NCBI RefSeq assembly: GCF_900187065.1
Contig: NZ_LT906483.1
Location: 124,001-188,000 of the forward strand
Direction of reading: 5' to 3'
Origin: Mycolicibacterium thermoresistibile
Lineage (GTDB): Bacteria; Actinomycetota; Actinomycetes; Mycobacteriales; Mycobacteriaceae
DNA: 64,000 bases
Both the position numbers and the translations under genes were made by a program. Each line of letters begins with the position of its first letter. Positions within the stretch are counted from its first letter, which is position 1. Below the pieces are notes generated by a model that worked only from the letters and a program-made list of their open reading frames with translations, was not told the DNA's origin and did not search any database. Below, piece after piece: positions 37,607 to 46,838 of this stretch.

Positions 37607-39234
37607 TGTCGACGATCTTCAATGTGCGAAACCTGCGGTTGCCGAGGCTTTCCCGGACCGCGGTGATCCTGGGCGCGCTGGTGGTGGCGCTGGCGCTGGT
37701 CGCGGCGGTCGTCGGCTACCAGCTGTACAAGCGGATCACCACCAACACCGCGGTCGCCTACTTCGAGCAGACCCTGGCGCTGTACCCGGGCGACAAGGTG
37801 CAGATCATGGGGGTCCACGTCGGCAACATCGACACGATCGAACCGGCCGGCGACAAGATGAAGGTGACCTTCCACTACGACTCGAAGTACAAGCTGCCGT
37901 CCGATGTCAGCGCCTCGATCCTGAACCCGAGTCTGGTGGCGTCGCGCAGCATCCAGCTGTCGCCGCCCTACACCGGCGGGGACACGTTCCCCGACGGCGG
38001 GGTGATCCCGATCGAGCGCACCCAGGTGCCCGTCGAGTGGGATGAGCTGCGGAACTCGATCGACCGCATCCTCACCGATCTCGGTCCCACCGACGAGCAG
38101 CCGATGGGTCCGTTCGGCGACGTGGTCGACTCGTTCGCCGACGGCCTGGCCGGCAAGGGCCAACAGATCAACCAGACCCTGACCAGCCTGTCCGAGGCGC
38201 TGACCGCCCTCAACGAGGGCCGGGGCGACTTCTTCGGCGTGGTCAAGAGCCTGGCGTTGTTCGTCAACGCGCTGCATCGCAGCGATCAGCAGTTCGTCGC
38301 GCTCAACCGCGATCTGGCGCAGTTCACCACGTCGTTCGCCAACACCGATCAGGAGCTGGCGAACGCGGTGCGCGACCTCGACGAGCTGCTGACCACCACC
38401 CGGCAGTTCCTCGACGAGAACGCCGAGGTGCTCACCTACGACATCAACAACCTGGCCGAGGTGACCAACGCGATCCTGCAGCCGGAACCGCTGGACGGTC
38501 TGGAGACGGCGTTGCACGTCTTCCCGACCATGGGCGCCAACATCATGAACATCTCGTCGCCGAACAGCGGTGGGATCGTGAGCCTTCCGGTGGTCACCAA
38601 CTTCGCCAACCCGCTGCAGTTCATCTGCAGTGCGATCCAGGCCGGAAGCCGGCTGGGTTATCAGGAATCCGCCGAACTGTGCGCGGAGTATCTGGCGCCG
38701 ATCCTCGACGCGATCAAGTTCAACTTCCCGCCGTTCGGGTTCAACCAGATCACCACCGCGTCGGTGCTGCCGAAGCAGGTGGCCTATTCCGAGCCGCGGC
38801 TGCAGCCGCCGCCGGGCTACAAGGACACCACGGTGCCCGGCATCTGGTCCCGCGACACCCTGTTCTCGCACGGGAACCACGAGCCCGGCTGGATCGTGGC
38901 GCCCGGCATGCAGGGCATCCAGGTGCAGCCGGCCACCGCGAACATGCTCACCCCGGATTCGCTCGCGGCGCTGCTGGGCGGGCCCGACCCGGTGAACCCG
39001 CCCGCGCCGCCGGCGTTCGGCACCACCCGGGACGGCAACCTGCCCGGGCCGCCGAACGCGTTCGACGAGCGCAATCCGCTGCCGCCGCCGTGGTATCCGC
39101 AGCCGGGACCGCCGCCGGCGCCGGCGCCCGGGGTGATTCCCGGTGATCCGTTGGGGGCGATGGCGCCGGGGCCTGCCCCGGCACCGGCCGGTCCTGCGCC
39201 GGCAGCGCTGCCGGCTGAGGCGGGAGCGGGGTGA
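37606..39234 (+). CDS. mce1D: Mce1D
   Basis: A 542-residue MCE protein. It has an anchor helix at about 15-40, an MCE domain (TNTAVAYFEQTLALYPGDKV, MGVHVGNIDTIEPAG, SASILNPSLVASRSIQL), a long helical segment (about 150-310) and a Pro/Ala-rich tail (PGPPPAPAPGVIPGDP). It is a chain of the Mce1 tube. TGATG overlaps with both neighbours show tight coupling through the operon. Confidence 0.93.
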   Translation: MSTIFNVRNLRLPRLSRTAVILGALVVALALVAAVVGYQLYKRITTNTAVAYFEQTLALYPGDKVQIMGVHVGNIDTIEPAGDKMKVTFHYDSKYKLPSDVSASILNPSLVASRSIQLSPPYTGGDTFPDGGVIPIERTQVPVEWDELRNSIDRILTDLGPTDEQPMGPFGDVVDSFADGLAGKGQQINQTLTSLSEALTALNEGRGDFFGVVKSLALFVNALHRSDQQFVALNRDLAQFTTSFANTDQELANAVRDLDELLTTTRQFLDENAEVLTYDINNLAEVTNAILQPEPLDGLETALHVFPTMGANIMNISSPNSGGIVSLPVVTNFANPLQFICSAIQAGSRLGYQESAELCAEYLAPILDAIKFNFPPFGFNQITTASVLPKQVAYSEPRLQPPPGYKDTTVPGIWSRDTLFSHGNHEPGWIVAPGMQGIQVQPATANMLTPDSLAALLGGPDPVNPPAPPAFGTTRDGNLPGPPNAFDERNPLPPPWYPQPGPPPAPAPGVIPGDPLGAMAPGPAPAPAGPAPAALPAEAGAG

Positions 39235-40433
39235 TGAGTGTGCGTGCACTAAGGACGACGGTGACGACGGTGACGACGGTGACGACGGTGAAGCGGACGG
39301 TCACGCGGGCCACGCGCCGATCGCTGGCCCTGTTGACGATTGCGCTGGTGCTGACCGCGTGCGGGTCGTGGCGCGGTATCGCCAACGTGCCGTTGCCCAG
39401 CGGGCCGGGCACCGGCGGCGGCATGACGATCTATGTGCAGATGCCGGATACGTTGGCGCTCAACGTCAACAGCCGCGTGCGGGTGGCCGACGTGGAGGTC
39501 GGCACGGTCCGGCGGATCGAGCTGAGGGACTGGACGCCGGTGCTGACGCTGGCGCTGGAACCCGGTATCGAGCTGCCCACGAACACCATCGCCCGGATCG
39601 GGCAGACCAGCCTGCTGGGCTCCCAGCACGTCGAACTGGACCCGCCGGACGACCCGTCGCAGCAGATGCTGCGCGACGGTGACACCATCCCGCTGGATCA
39701 GGCCGAGGCGTTCCCCACCACCGAGCGGGTGCTGGCCAGCGTCGGCACCATCCTGACCGGCGGCGGGATCCCGAATCTGGAGGTCATCCAGACCGAGGTC
39801 TACAACATGCTGTCCGGCCGGGCGCCGCAGATCCGCGACTTCCTGACCAAACTGGACACCTTCACCGCGGAACTCAACGCCCAGCGTGACGACCTGACCC
39901 GCGCCATCGACAACAGCAACGAGCTGTTGACGATCGTGGCCAACCGGGAGAGCACCCTCGACCGGGTGCTGACCGAGTTCCCGCCGCTGATCGAGCATTT
40001 CGCCGAGACCCGCGATCTGTTCGCCGACGCGGTGCTGGCGCTGGGCCGGGTCAGCGAGGCCACCGACACCTACCTGGGGCAGGCCAGCGATCCGCTGCAC
40101 ACCAACCTGCAGAACCTGCAGCGGCCGCTGCGCGAGCTCGGCCGGGCGTCGCCGTACCTGATCGGTGCGCTCAAGCTGATGCTCACCGCGCCGTTCAACA
40201 TCGAGAACGTGCCGAAGGTGGTGCGCGGCGACTACATCAACGTGTCGCTGATGCTGGACCTGACGCTGTCGGCCATCGACAACGGGTTTCTGTCGGGCAC
40301 CGGTGTGGCGGGCATGCTGCGCGCGCTGGAGCAGGCGTGGGGCCGCGACCCGGCGACGATGGTCCCCGACACCCGGTTCACCCCGAACCCGAACAATGTG
40401 CCGGGCGGACCGCTGATCGAGAGGGCTGAGTGA
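39234..40433 (+). CDS. lprK: Mce1E / LprK, MCE lipoprotein
   Basis: A 399-residue MCE lipoprotein. The signal peptide ends in a lipobox (LVLTACGSW), so the protein is lipid-anchored at Cys. The MCE domain follows (YVQMPDTLALNVNSRVRVAD, VEVGTVRRIEL, IGQTSLLGSQHVEL) and a helical region. The ATG at 39234 overlaps the mce1D stop. The region just before the hydrophobic core of the signal is unusual: four perfect 9-bp repeats encode TTVTTVTTVTTV, lengthening the n-region. The E chain is always the lipoprotein of Mce systems. Confidence 0.93.
   Translation: MSVRALRTTVTTVTTVTTVKRTVTRATRRSLALLTIALVLTACGSWRGIANVPLPSGPGTGGGMTIYVQMPDTLALNVNSRVRVADVEVGTVRRIELRDWTPVLTLALEPGIELPTNTIARIGQTSLLGSQHVELDPPDDPSQQMLRDGDTIPLDQAEAFPTTERVLASVGTILTGGGIPNLEVIQTEVYNMLSGRAPQIRDFLTKLDTFTAELNAQRDDLTRAIDNSNELLTIVANRESTLDRVLTEFPPLIEHFAETRDLFADAVLALGRVSEATDTYLGQASDPLHTNLQNLQRPLRELGRASPYLIGALKLMLTAPFNIENVPKVVRGDYINVSLMLDLTLSAIDNGFLSGTGVAGMLRALEQAWGRDPATMVPDTRFTPNPNNVPGGPLIERAE
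39254..39289 (+). repeat. four perfect 9-bp repeats in the LprK signal peptide
   Basis: GACGACGGT is repeated four times without change (39254-39262, 39263-39271, 39272-39280, 39281-39289), encoding Thr-Thr-Val units ahead of the hydrophobic core. Slippage would change signal length by three residues per unit without breaking the frame. Confidence 0.9.
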
Positions 40434-40436
40434 GCC

Positions 40437-41987
40437 ATGCTGACCCGCTTCATCAAGATGCAGCTGGTGATCTTCACCGTCCTCACGGTGATCGCGCTGG
40501 TGGCGCTGGGGTGGTACTACCTGCGGGTGCCGTCGCTGATCGGCATCGGGCAGTACACCCTGCACGCCGAGCTGCCGCGCTCCGGCGGGCTGTACGCGAC
40601 GGCCAACGTCACCTACCGGGGTCAGACGATCGGCAAGGTGACCGCGGTGGAACCGACCCCGCGCGGGGCCCGGGCCACCATGAGCATCGGCAGCGAGTAC
40701 AAGATCCCGATCGACTCGACGGCCAACGTGCACTCGGTGTCGGCCATCGGTGAGCAGTACCTGGATCTGGTGCCCGCCGGCACCACGGACGTGTACTTCT
40801 CCGACGGTGACACCATCACCGAGAGCACGGTGCCCAGCGAGGTCGGTCCGGCGCTGGACGCCGCGAACGAGGGTCTACAGGCGCTGCCCGCCGAGAAGAT
40901 CGACTCGTTGCTGACCGAGACAGCCGCCGCCGTGGGTGGTCTGGGCCCGTCGCTGCAACGGCTGGTCGACTCCACCACCGCGATCGCCCGGGATTTCCGG
41001 GACAACCTGGAACCGGTCGGCGACATCATCGACAACTCGGCGCCGATCCTCGACAGCCAGGTCGACTCCGGTGACGCGATCGCGCGGTGGTCGCGCAACG
41101 TCAACATCCTGGCCGCGCAGGCCGCACAACAGGACGCGGCGCTGCGCAGCGGTCTGCAGCAGGCCGCGCCGACCGCCGATCAGCTGAACGCGGTGTTCGG
41201 CGGGGTGCGGGAGTCGTTGCCGCAGGTGCTGGCGAACCTCGCGGTGGTCAGCGACATGCTCAAGCGCTACCACAAGGGGCTGAACCAGTCGCTGGTGATC
41301 CTGCCGCAGGGCGCGGCGATCGCCCAGACCACGACGGCGCCGTTCCCGGGCGAGGCGCTGCTGCACCTCGCGCTGGGCATCAACATCCCGCCGCCGTGTC
41401 TGACCGGGTTCCTGCCGCCGTCGCAGTGGCGCTCGCCGGCCGACACCTCACCGCAGCCGCTGCCGGAGGGTACCTACTGCAAGATCCCGAAGGACACCCA
41501 GGGCAATGTGGTGCGCGGTGGCCGCAACTATCCGTGTGTGGATGTGCCGGGTAAGCGGGCGGCGACGCCGCGGGAGTGCCGCAGCGACGAGCCGTACGTG
41601 CCGCTGGGCACCAACCCCTGGTACGGGGATCCGAACCAGATCCGCAACTGCCCGGCTCCCGGCGCGCGTTGTGATCAGCCCGTCGATCCCGGCAAGGTGA
41701 TCCCTGCGGAGTCGGTGAACAACGGCATGAACCCGTTGCCGGCCGACCGGCTGCCCGGTCCGGTCCCGCCGGTCAGCGATCCGCTGACCCCGCCTGGGCC
41801 GTCGGGCATGGTCGAGTGCAGTGGACAACAACCCAACCCCTGCATCTACACTCCCGCACCAGGGACGGCCATCTACAACCCGGCCAGCGGTGAAGCGGTC
41901 GGCCCGGACGGTGTGAAGTACTCCGTCAGCAACTCGAGCAACCCAGGAGACGACGGATGGAAGGAGATGCTGGCACCCGCCGGCTGA
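40437..41987 (+). CDS. mce1F: Mce1F
   Basis: A 516-residue MCE protein and last chain of the hexamer. N-terminal anchor (about 8-30), MCE domain (YTLHAELPRSGGLYATANV, RGQTIGKVTAVEPT, SAIGEQYLDLVPAG), helical region (PTADQLNAVFGGVRESLPQ) and a Cys-containing, Pro-rich C-terminal part (PCLTGFLPPSQWRSP, NPCIYTPAPGTAIYNP) as in other Mce F proteins. Its 3' end overlaps the first Mce-associated gene by 31 bp. Start at ATG 40437, 3 nt after the lprK stop. Confidence 0.93.
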   Translation: MLTRFIKMQLVIFTVLTVIALVALGWYYLRVPSLIGIGQYTLHAELPRSGGLYATANVTYRGQTIGKVTAVEPTPRGARATMSIGSEYKIPIDSTANVHSVSAIGEQYLDLVPAGTTDVYFSDGDTITESTVPSEVGPALDAANEGLQALPAEKIDSLLTETAAAVGGLGPSLQRLVDSTTAIARDFRDNLEPVGDIIDNSAPILDSQVDSGDAIARWSRNVNILAAQAAQQDAALRSGLQQAAPTADQLNAVFGGVRESLPQVLANLAVVSDMLKRYHKGLNQSLVILPQGAAIAQTTTAPFPGEALLHLALGINIPPPCLTGFLPPSQWRSPADTSPQPLPEGTYCKIPKDTQGNVVRGGRNYPCVDVPGKRAATPRECRSDEPYVPLGTNPWYGDPNQIRNCPAPGARCDQPVDPGKVIPAESVNNGMNPLPADRLPGPVPPVSDPLTPPGPSGMVECSGQQPNPCIYTPAPGTAIYNPASGEAVGPDGVKYSVSNSSNPGDDGWKEMLAPAG

Positions 41988-42598
41988 ACCGCACCACCGA
42001 TGCTGATGACGCGCCTGGCGAGTCGCTGGCAGGAGACCCGACCGACGTAACCGAACCGAGCACCCAGACACCCGAACCACCCGCCGAGGAGCGGCGGCCG
42101 TCCCGGCTGAGCGGCACCTGGGTCGCCGGCATCTGCGCGGCGCTGGTGGTGGGGGCCGCGGGCCTGGCGGCCGGCGGGTATCTGGCGTGGCGGTCCCATG
42201 AGCGCAGCGTCGACATCGCCCGCATCGAGGCGGCGGCACTGGAGGCCGCCAAGGACTGTGTCGCCGCCACCCACGCCCCCGACGTCGAGTCGATGGCCAC
42301 CAGCCAGGCCAAGATCATCGAGTGTTCCACCGGCGACTTCGCGGTGCAGGCCAACCTGTACAGCGGCATGCTGGTCGATGCCTACCGCGTCGCCGACGCG
42401 TCGGTGCAGGTGTCGGACATGCGGGCCGCGGTGGAACGGCACCATGACGACGGCGTGGTCGACGTGCTGGTGGCGATGCGGGTGAAGGTCACCAACACCG
42501 CGGCCGCCGATCAGGAGCACGGCTACCGGCTGCGGGCGCAGATGGCGCCGGAGGACGGCACGTACAAGGTCGCCAGATTGGACACGGTCACCTCGTGA
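41957..42598 (+). CDS. Mce-associated membrane protein, Rv0175-like
   Basis: A 213-residue Mam protein: Pro/Glu/Thr-rich cytosolic N-terminus, membrane helix at about 55-78 (VAGICAALVVGAAGLAAGGY), then a periplasmic alpha+beta domain with two cysteines (AAKDCVAATHA, IIECSTGDF) likely to pair. Mam1 proteins are needed for stable Mce1 function in M. tuberculosis. A GGAGACGACGG site precedes the ATG; the 31-bp overlap with mce1F and GTGA overlap with the next gene keep it in the operon. Confidence 0.88.
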   Translation: MEGDAGTRRLNRTTDADDAPGESLAGDPTDVTEPSTQTPEPPAEERRPSRLSGTWVAGICAALVVGAAGLAAGGYLAWRSHERSVDIARIEAAALEAAKDCVAATHAPDVESMATSQAKIIECSTGDFAVQANLYSGMLVDAYRVADASVQVSDMRAAVERHHDDGVVDVLVAMRVKVTNTAAADQEHGYRLRAQMAPEDGTYKVARLDTVTS

Positions 42599-43578
42599 CG
42601 GCGGTGCTGGACTCGTCGACCGACAACCGGCCGGTGGAGCCCGCGGCCCGGTTGGCGTCCTGGCCGGCCCGGGCCGGCGCGCTGGCGGTCGACGTGCTGC
42701 CCGGCCTGGGGGCGGTGGCGTCGCTGCTGCCGTGGATCCTGGCCGGCCCGCGGATCGGCTGGCCGTGGTGGGTCTGCACGGTGGCGGCCGCGGTGGTGAC
42801 GGTGGCGGTGCTGGTCAACCGGTGGTTGCTGCCGACCCTGACCGGATGGAGCCTGGGCCGGGCGCTGCTGGGTGTGCGGGTGGTCCGCAGCCGGGACGGG
42901 GCGGCCGCCGGGCTGGGCCGGTTGGTGCTGCGCGACCTGGCGCATCTGCTCGACACCGGGGCGGTGTTCATCGGGTGGCTGTGGCCGCTGTGGGACCGTC
43001 GCAACCGCACCTTCGCCGATCTGCTGGCGCGGACCGAGGTGCATCAGCTGGAGCGGCCCCGCGCCGCGGGCCGGCGGGATCCGCGGCGGTGGACCGTCGT
43101 CGTGCTGGTCGCCACGGTGCTGCTGTCGGTGGCCGGGGCGGTGTTCGGGTACCTCACCGTGTACCGCCCGCAGCAGCAGACCGACGCGGCGCGGGCCGAG
43201 ATCGCCGAGCAGGGCCCGCGCATCGTCGAACAGATGCTGAGCTATCAGGCCGACACCATCGACGAGGACTTCACCCGCGCCCGGTCGCTCACGACCGAGC
43301 GCTACCGCGAACAGTTGGCCGCCGAACAGCAGGCGGTGAAACTGACCGAACCCACCACCAACGACTACTGGGCGGTGAGCAGCGCGGTGCTGTCGAACAC
43401 CCGGGACGAGGCGGCCATGCTGCTGGCCATGCAGGGGCAGCGCGGCGCCACCCCGGAGGAGCAGAAATTCATCACCGCCACGGTGCGGGTGGAGTTCAAG
43501 AAGTCCCCGGAGGGGCAATGGCAGGTCGACGCGCTGACGGTGCTGAAGCGCCCGTACCTCGGTGAGGATCAGCCGTGA
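42595..43578 (+). CDS. RDD-family Mce-associated membrane protein, Rv0176-like
   Basis: A 327-residue protein joining two parts: an N-terminal RDD domain with three membrane helices (residues about 30-140; RD pair in VLRDLAHLLDTG and WDRRNRTFADLLART) and, after a further helix at about 167-187, a periplasmic Mam-type domain (SYQADTIDEDFTRARSLT, QWQVDALTVLK). The RDD fusion is the normal architecture of the second mam1 gene. GTG start, GTGA overlaps at both ends. Confidence 0.88.
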   Translation: MTAVLDSSTDNRPVEPAARLASWPARAGALAVDVLPGLGAVASLLPWILAGPRIGWPWWVCTVAAAVVTVAVLVNRWLLPTLTGWSLGRALLGVRVVRSRDGAAAGLGRLVLRDLAHLLDTGAVFIGWLWPLWDRRNRTFADLLARTEVHQLERPRAAGRRDPRRWTVVVLVATVLLSVAGAVFGYLTVYRPQQQTDAARAEIAEQGPRIVEQMLSYQADTIDEDFTRARSLTTERYREQLAAEQQAVKLTEPTTNDYWAVSSAVLSNTRDEAAMLLAMQGQRGATPEEQKFITATVRVEFKKSPEGQWQVDALTVLKRPYLGEDQP

Positions 43579-44138
43579 GTCCACGCCGCCGCATCACGGC
43601 CGACGAGCACCGCGATGTCCTCGACCTCTCCCACGCCCGGCCGCGTCCCCGGTGGCGCTGGGGGCCGGCGGTGTTGTCGGCGCTGGCGGGCCTGCTCGTG
43701 GTGGCGGCGATCGCGGCCAGCACCTACATGGTGGTCCAGTACGAGAGTGACCGCCGCGCCGCGCTGCGCGACGCGTCCGCGCTGGGCTACGTGCGGGGTT
43801 TCATGACGGCGTACACGTCGCTGGATCCGTTCAACGCCAACGACTATGCGGACCGCATTCTGGAACACGGCACCGGCGAGTTCGCCGCCATGTACCGGGA
43901 GAAGATGAACCAGATCGTGATCCGGGTGGCGCAGTCCGAACCGACGACCGGTGAGGTGCTGGAGGCGGGCGTGCAGCGCTGGTACGAGGACGGCAGCGCC
44001 GACGTCCTGGTCGCCACCAAGATCAGCAGCACCATGCCGGACGGGGAGACCACGGTGGAGAGCGGAAGCCGTTGGGTCGTCACGGTTATCGAGGAGGGGC
44101 AGCAGTGGAAGATCAGCAAGCTGATCCAGGTGTATTGA
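43575..44138 (+). CDS. Mce-associated membrane protein, Rv0177-like
   Basis: A 187-residue Mam protein with a short Arg-rich cytosolic tail, one membrane helix at about 33-55 (VLSALAGLLVVAAIAASTYM) and a periplasmic domain (DPFNANDYADRILEHGTGEF, QQWKISKLIQVY). It starts with GTG overlapping the previous stop (GTGA). The 3' end overlaps the next gene by 34 bp. Confidence 0.88.
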   Translation: MSPRRRITADEHRDVLDLSHARPRPRWRWGPAVLSALAGLLVVAAIAASTYMVVQYESDRRAALRDASALGYVRGFMTAYTSLDPFNANDYADRILEHGTGEFAAMYREKMNQIVIRVAQSEPTTGEVLEAGVQRWYEDGSADVLVATKISSTMPDGETTVESGSRWVVTVIEEGQQWKISKLIQVY

Positions 44139-44914
44139 CACCAGATCCGGGGCCCGGCGCCGACTCGGATGACACGTCGACCGCCCGGCGGGTACCGGTC
44201 GGGAAACGCAAGCGCGCCCGGGGCTCCGAGACCGCTCCGGTGGATGACGACGCCGCCGCCGAGGCCGTCGAGGAACTCGAGGCGGCGTTGGCGGTCGACC
44301 TCCCACCGGGCGTGGAGGAACCGGAACCAGGCCCAGAACCCGCCGACTCCCCGGACTCCGCCGACTCCGGGGAGGGGCCGGTGCCGGGTGTGCACCGCCC
44401 GGCCGGCCGGCGCTGGTTGATCGCGGCGGCCGCGGCGGCCGTGGTGTTCGTCGCGGCGGGCGGTTTCGCCGGCGCGATGGTGCAGCCGTACCTCGCGGAC
44501 CGGGCGCTGGTGGCCACGAAAATGGAGGTGGCCCGCACCGCCGCCGAGGCGATCACCACGTTGTGGACCTACACCCCCGAGGACATGGAGGATCTGCCGA
44601 ACCGGGCAGACAAGTACCTGTCCGGGGACTTCTCCGATCAGTACCGCCGGTTCATCGACGCGATCGTGGTGTCGAACAAACAGTCGCAGGTGACCAACAA
44701 CACCGAGGTGGTCGGCACCGCGGTGGAGTCGATCTCGCCGACCGAGGCCACCGCGATCGTCTACACCAATTCCGTCGCCACCAGCCCGGTCACCAAGAAC
44801 ATCCCGTCGCTGCGGTATCTGTCGTACCGGCTGACGATGGAGCGCAAGAACTCCGAGTGGCTGATCAACCGCATGACCGCGATCACCCAGTTGGACCTGA
44901 CCCCGCAGTTGTAG
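44105..44914 (+). CDS. Mce-associated membrane protein, Rv0178-like
   Basis: About 269 residues: a long acidic, disordered cytosolic part (1-110, rich in Asp, Glu, Pro), a membrane helix at about 115-137 (AAAAAVVFVAAGGFAGAM) and a periplasmic Mam domain (YTPEDMEDLPNRADKYLSGD, ERKNSEWLINRMTAI). The GTG at 44105 is chosen because it has a strong GAGGAGGGG ribosome site (44091-44099) at 5-nt spacing. A TTG at 44135 overlapping the previous stop is an alternative that would remove ten residues. It is the last gene of the mce1 operon. Confidence 0.85.
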   Translation: MEDQQADPGVLTPDPGPGADSDDTSTARRVPVGKRKRARGSETAPVDDDAAAEAVEELEAALAVDLPPGVEEPEPGPEPADSPDSADSGEGPVPGVHRPAGRRWLIAAAAAAVVFVAAGGFAGAMVQPYLADRALVATKMEVARTAAEAITTLWTYTPEDMEDLPNRADKYLSGDFSDQYRRFIDAIVVSNKQSQVTNNTEVVGTAVESISPTEATAIVYTNSVATSPVTKNIPSLRYLSYRLTMERKNSEWLINRMTAITQLDLTPQL

Positions 44915-44916
44915 GT

Positions 44917-44930
44917 GTTCCACGTGGAAC
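44917..44930. promoter_or_regulatory. parS-like 14-bp palindrome
   Basis: GTTCCACGTGGAAC is a perfect palindrome just after the mce1 operon. It matches the bacterial ParB site (consensus TGTTNCACGTGAAACA) at all core CACGTG and flanking GTT/AAC positions, differing by C/G in place of T/A on either side of the core. An upstream T extends the match. Candidate chromosome-partition site, intergenic. Confidence 0.5.
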
Positions 44931-44953
44931 CGCGGGGCTAGCGGAGCCGAGCG

Positions 44954-45646
44954 ATGGCCGTCGCATCACCTGTCACGCCGCGGCTCACCGTGCTCGCCCT
45001 GCTGCTGATGACCTTCGCCACCGGGCTGGTCGACGCTGTCAGCGTGTTGGTGCTGGGACATGTGTTCGTCGCCAACATGACCGGTAACGTGATCTTTCTG
45101 GGGTTCTGGTTCGTCCCGACCTCCGGGGTGGACCTGACCGCGGCGGTGGTCGCCTTCCTCGCGTTCCTGGTCGGGACCGTCATCGGCGGACGGCTGGCCC
45201 GTCACCTCGCCCACCATGTCCGCGGTTGGATCACCTCCGCGCTGTGCGTGGAAACCGTTCTGCTGCTAGCGTTGTCGGCGCTCGCCGGAGCAGGGTGGCT
45301 CGACTATCACAACGACCAGAAATTCATCCTGATCGCCGGGCTGGCCGTCGCGTTCGGATTGCAGAACGCCTCTGCACGCAGGTTCGGCATCCAGGAGCTG
45401 AGCACCACGGTGTTGACGTCGACGATCGTCGGCATCGGTTTCGACAGCCGACTCGCCGGCGGCACCGGGAAGCGCGAAAAGCTCCGCTACACCGTGGTTC
45501 TCACCATGCTGGGGGGAGCGATGGTGGGCGCCACGATGACCCTGGTGACCGTCGCGCCGGTGATCGCCCTGGCCGCGGCGTTCGTGGCCGTCAGCGCCGC
45601 GATCTTCTGGTCGGGACCCTCGCCGACCTCGGAGAATGATCTGTGA
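44954..45646 (+). CDS. DUF1275 (YoaK) family membrane protein
   Basis: A 230-residue membrane protein with six predicted helices. The first carries the family signature ATGLVDAVSVLVLGHVFVANMTGN, given here in parts: ATGLVDAVSVLVLGH and VFVANMTGN. A second marker is GLAVAFGLQNASARRF. The function of DUF1275 proteins is not established. Its stop overlaps the following kinase start (GTGA), so they form a two-gene unit. It lies 23 bp after the parS-like palindrome. Confidence 0.88.
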   Translation: MAVASPVTPRLTVLALLLMTFATGLVDAVSVLVLGHVFVANMTGNVIFLGFWFVPTSGVDLTAAVVAFLAFLVGTVIGGRLARHLAHHVRGWITSALCVETVLLLALSALAGAGWLDYHNDQKFILIAGLAVAFGLQNASARRFGIQELSTTVLTSTIVGIGFDSRLAGGTGKREKLRYTVVLTMLGGAMVGATMTLVTVAPVIALAAAFVAVSAAIFWSGPSPTSENDL

Positions 45647-46428
45647 CACACCCGGCATCAACGGAATTCGTCAAACATCATCCCTCGGCGCCGCCCGGGT
45701 ACTTCGCCTGGGAGGCAGCCGGCTTGCGGTGGCTGGCCGTGGACGGCGGGGTGCGGTGCGCACGGGTCATCGATGTCGACGACGAGTCACTGACGCTGGA
45801 GCGGCTGACCTCGGTGCCGGCGACCCGTGCGGCAGCGCGCGAATTCGGCGCGCGTCTCGCCCACACGCACCACGCCGGTGCCGACGCGTTCGGTATCGGA
45901 CCGGAAAACTGGTCGGGCCACGGGTTTTTCGGCCCGCTGTCGCAGCCGTTGCCGATGTCGTTGACGGCTCACGACAGTTGGGGTGAGTTCTATGCCCTCG
46001 AGCGGCTGGAACCCATGGTCGGCATGGCGGCGGCGCGGTTGAGCGGTGCGGCACGGGACTCCCTGGACCGGGTGACGGCGTGGTGTCTGGACGGGCGCTT
46101 CGATGACGATGACCCGCCGGCGCGGTTGCACGGGGACCTGTGGAGCGGGAACGTCATGTGGACCCCGGACGGGGTGGTGCTCATCGATCCGGCGGCGCAC
46201 GGCGGCCACCGGGAGACCGATCTGGCGATGCTGGCCCTGTTCGGCTGCCCCTATCTGGACGAGGTGCTGGCCGGCTATCAGTCGGTGCGGCGGTTGCGCG
46301 ACGGTTGGCCCGACCGCGTCGCGCTGCATCAGCTGTTCCCGCTGCTGGCCCATGTGGTGTTGTTCGGTGGCGGGTACGCCGAGCAGGTCGAGGTTGCATC
46401 CGCAAAAGTCGTGCGTACGTTCAGCTAA
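45643..46428 (+). CDS. fructosamine kinase family protein
   Basis: A 261-residue aminoglycoside/choline-kinase-fold protein of the fructosamine-3-kinase family. The catalytic loop RLHGDLWSGNVMW and the metal-binding IDPAAHGGHRETDLAML are intact; the N-terminal lobe is short (Lys/Glu pair not obvious), as in the shorter bacterial members. It probably phosphorylates ketosamines on glycated proteins or low-molecular amines, starting their repair. GTG start overlapping the DUF1275 stop. Confidence 0.87.
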   Translation: MTHPASTEFVKHHPSAPPGYFAWEAAGLRWLAVDGGVRCARVIDVDDESLTLERLTSVPATRAAAREFGARLAHTHHAGADAFGIGPENWSGHGFFGPLSQPLPMSLTAHDSWGEFYALERLEPMVGMAAARLSGAARDSLDRVTAWCLDGRFDDDDPPARLHGDLWSGNVMWTPDGVVLIDPAAHGGHRETDLAMLALFGCPYLDEVLAGYQSVRRLRDGWPDRVALHQLFPLLAHVVLFGGGYAEQVEVASAKVVRTFS

Positions 46429-46838
46429 CATAAGCGTGCTTAGCATCCGATGCGCTTCAGGAGGCTTCCGCGCGCCCGCGGCGGCTCGCCGTGTCCGGGC
46501 CGCCGCGGCCCGCCCTTCCCCCGACTGCCGGCGTGCCGGAATGATGAGGATGCGCTCACGGCAGGTCTCGCAACGCCACTGGCCAATGGCGGAACACCAT
46601 ATATAGAAATCACCGCAGTTCGCAGCGGTTCCACGCGAAGGCAGAGCGGCTACCGGCCTGGTAGGGCAAAAAGTCGAGCCGTTGCTTGAGAAAAGGAGAT
46701 CGTTGCTTTCATGAAGTAATTAGCTCGGGCTCGGCATCGCGGCAGGATGGCGGCGGTGGACGCCATAGCTGTTATCCGGGTCACAATCTGACGCGTAGGG
46801 ATATTTACTCGGCAAGACTTTCAGCAACGTCACAAAGC
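46429..46838. other. non-coding stretch before the giant gene
   Basis: No convincing gene. It contains TAAGC-gt-GCTTA (46431-46442) just after the kinase stop, CGCCA-N8-TGGCG (46574-46591), an AT-rich ATATATAG patch near 46600, and an AAGGAG site at 46693-46698 followed after 12 nt by ATG-AAG-TAA (46711-46719), a two-codon ORF. These could be leader or regulatory elements; none is assigned. Confidence 0.4.
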
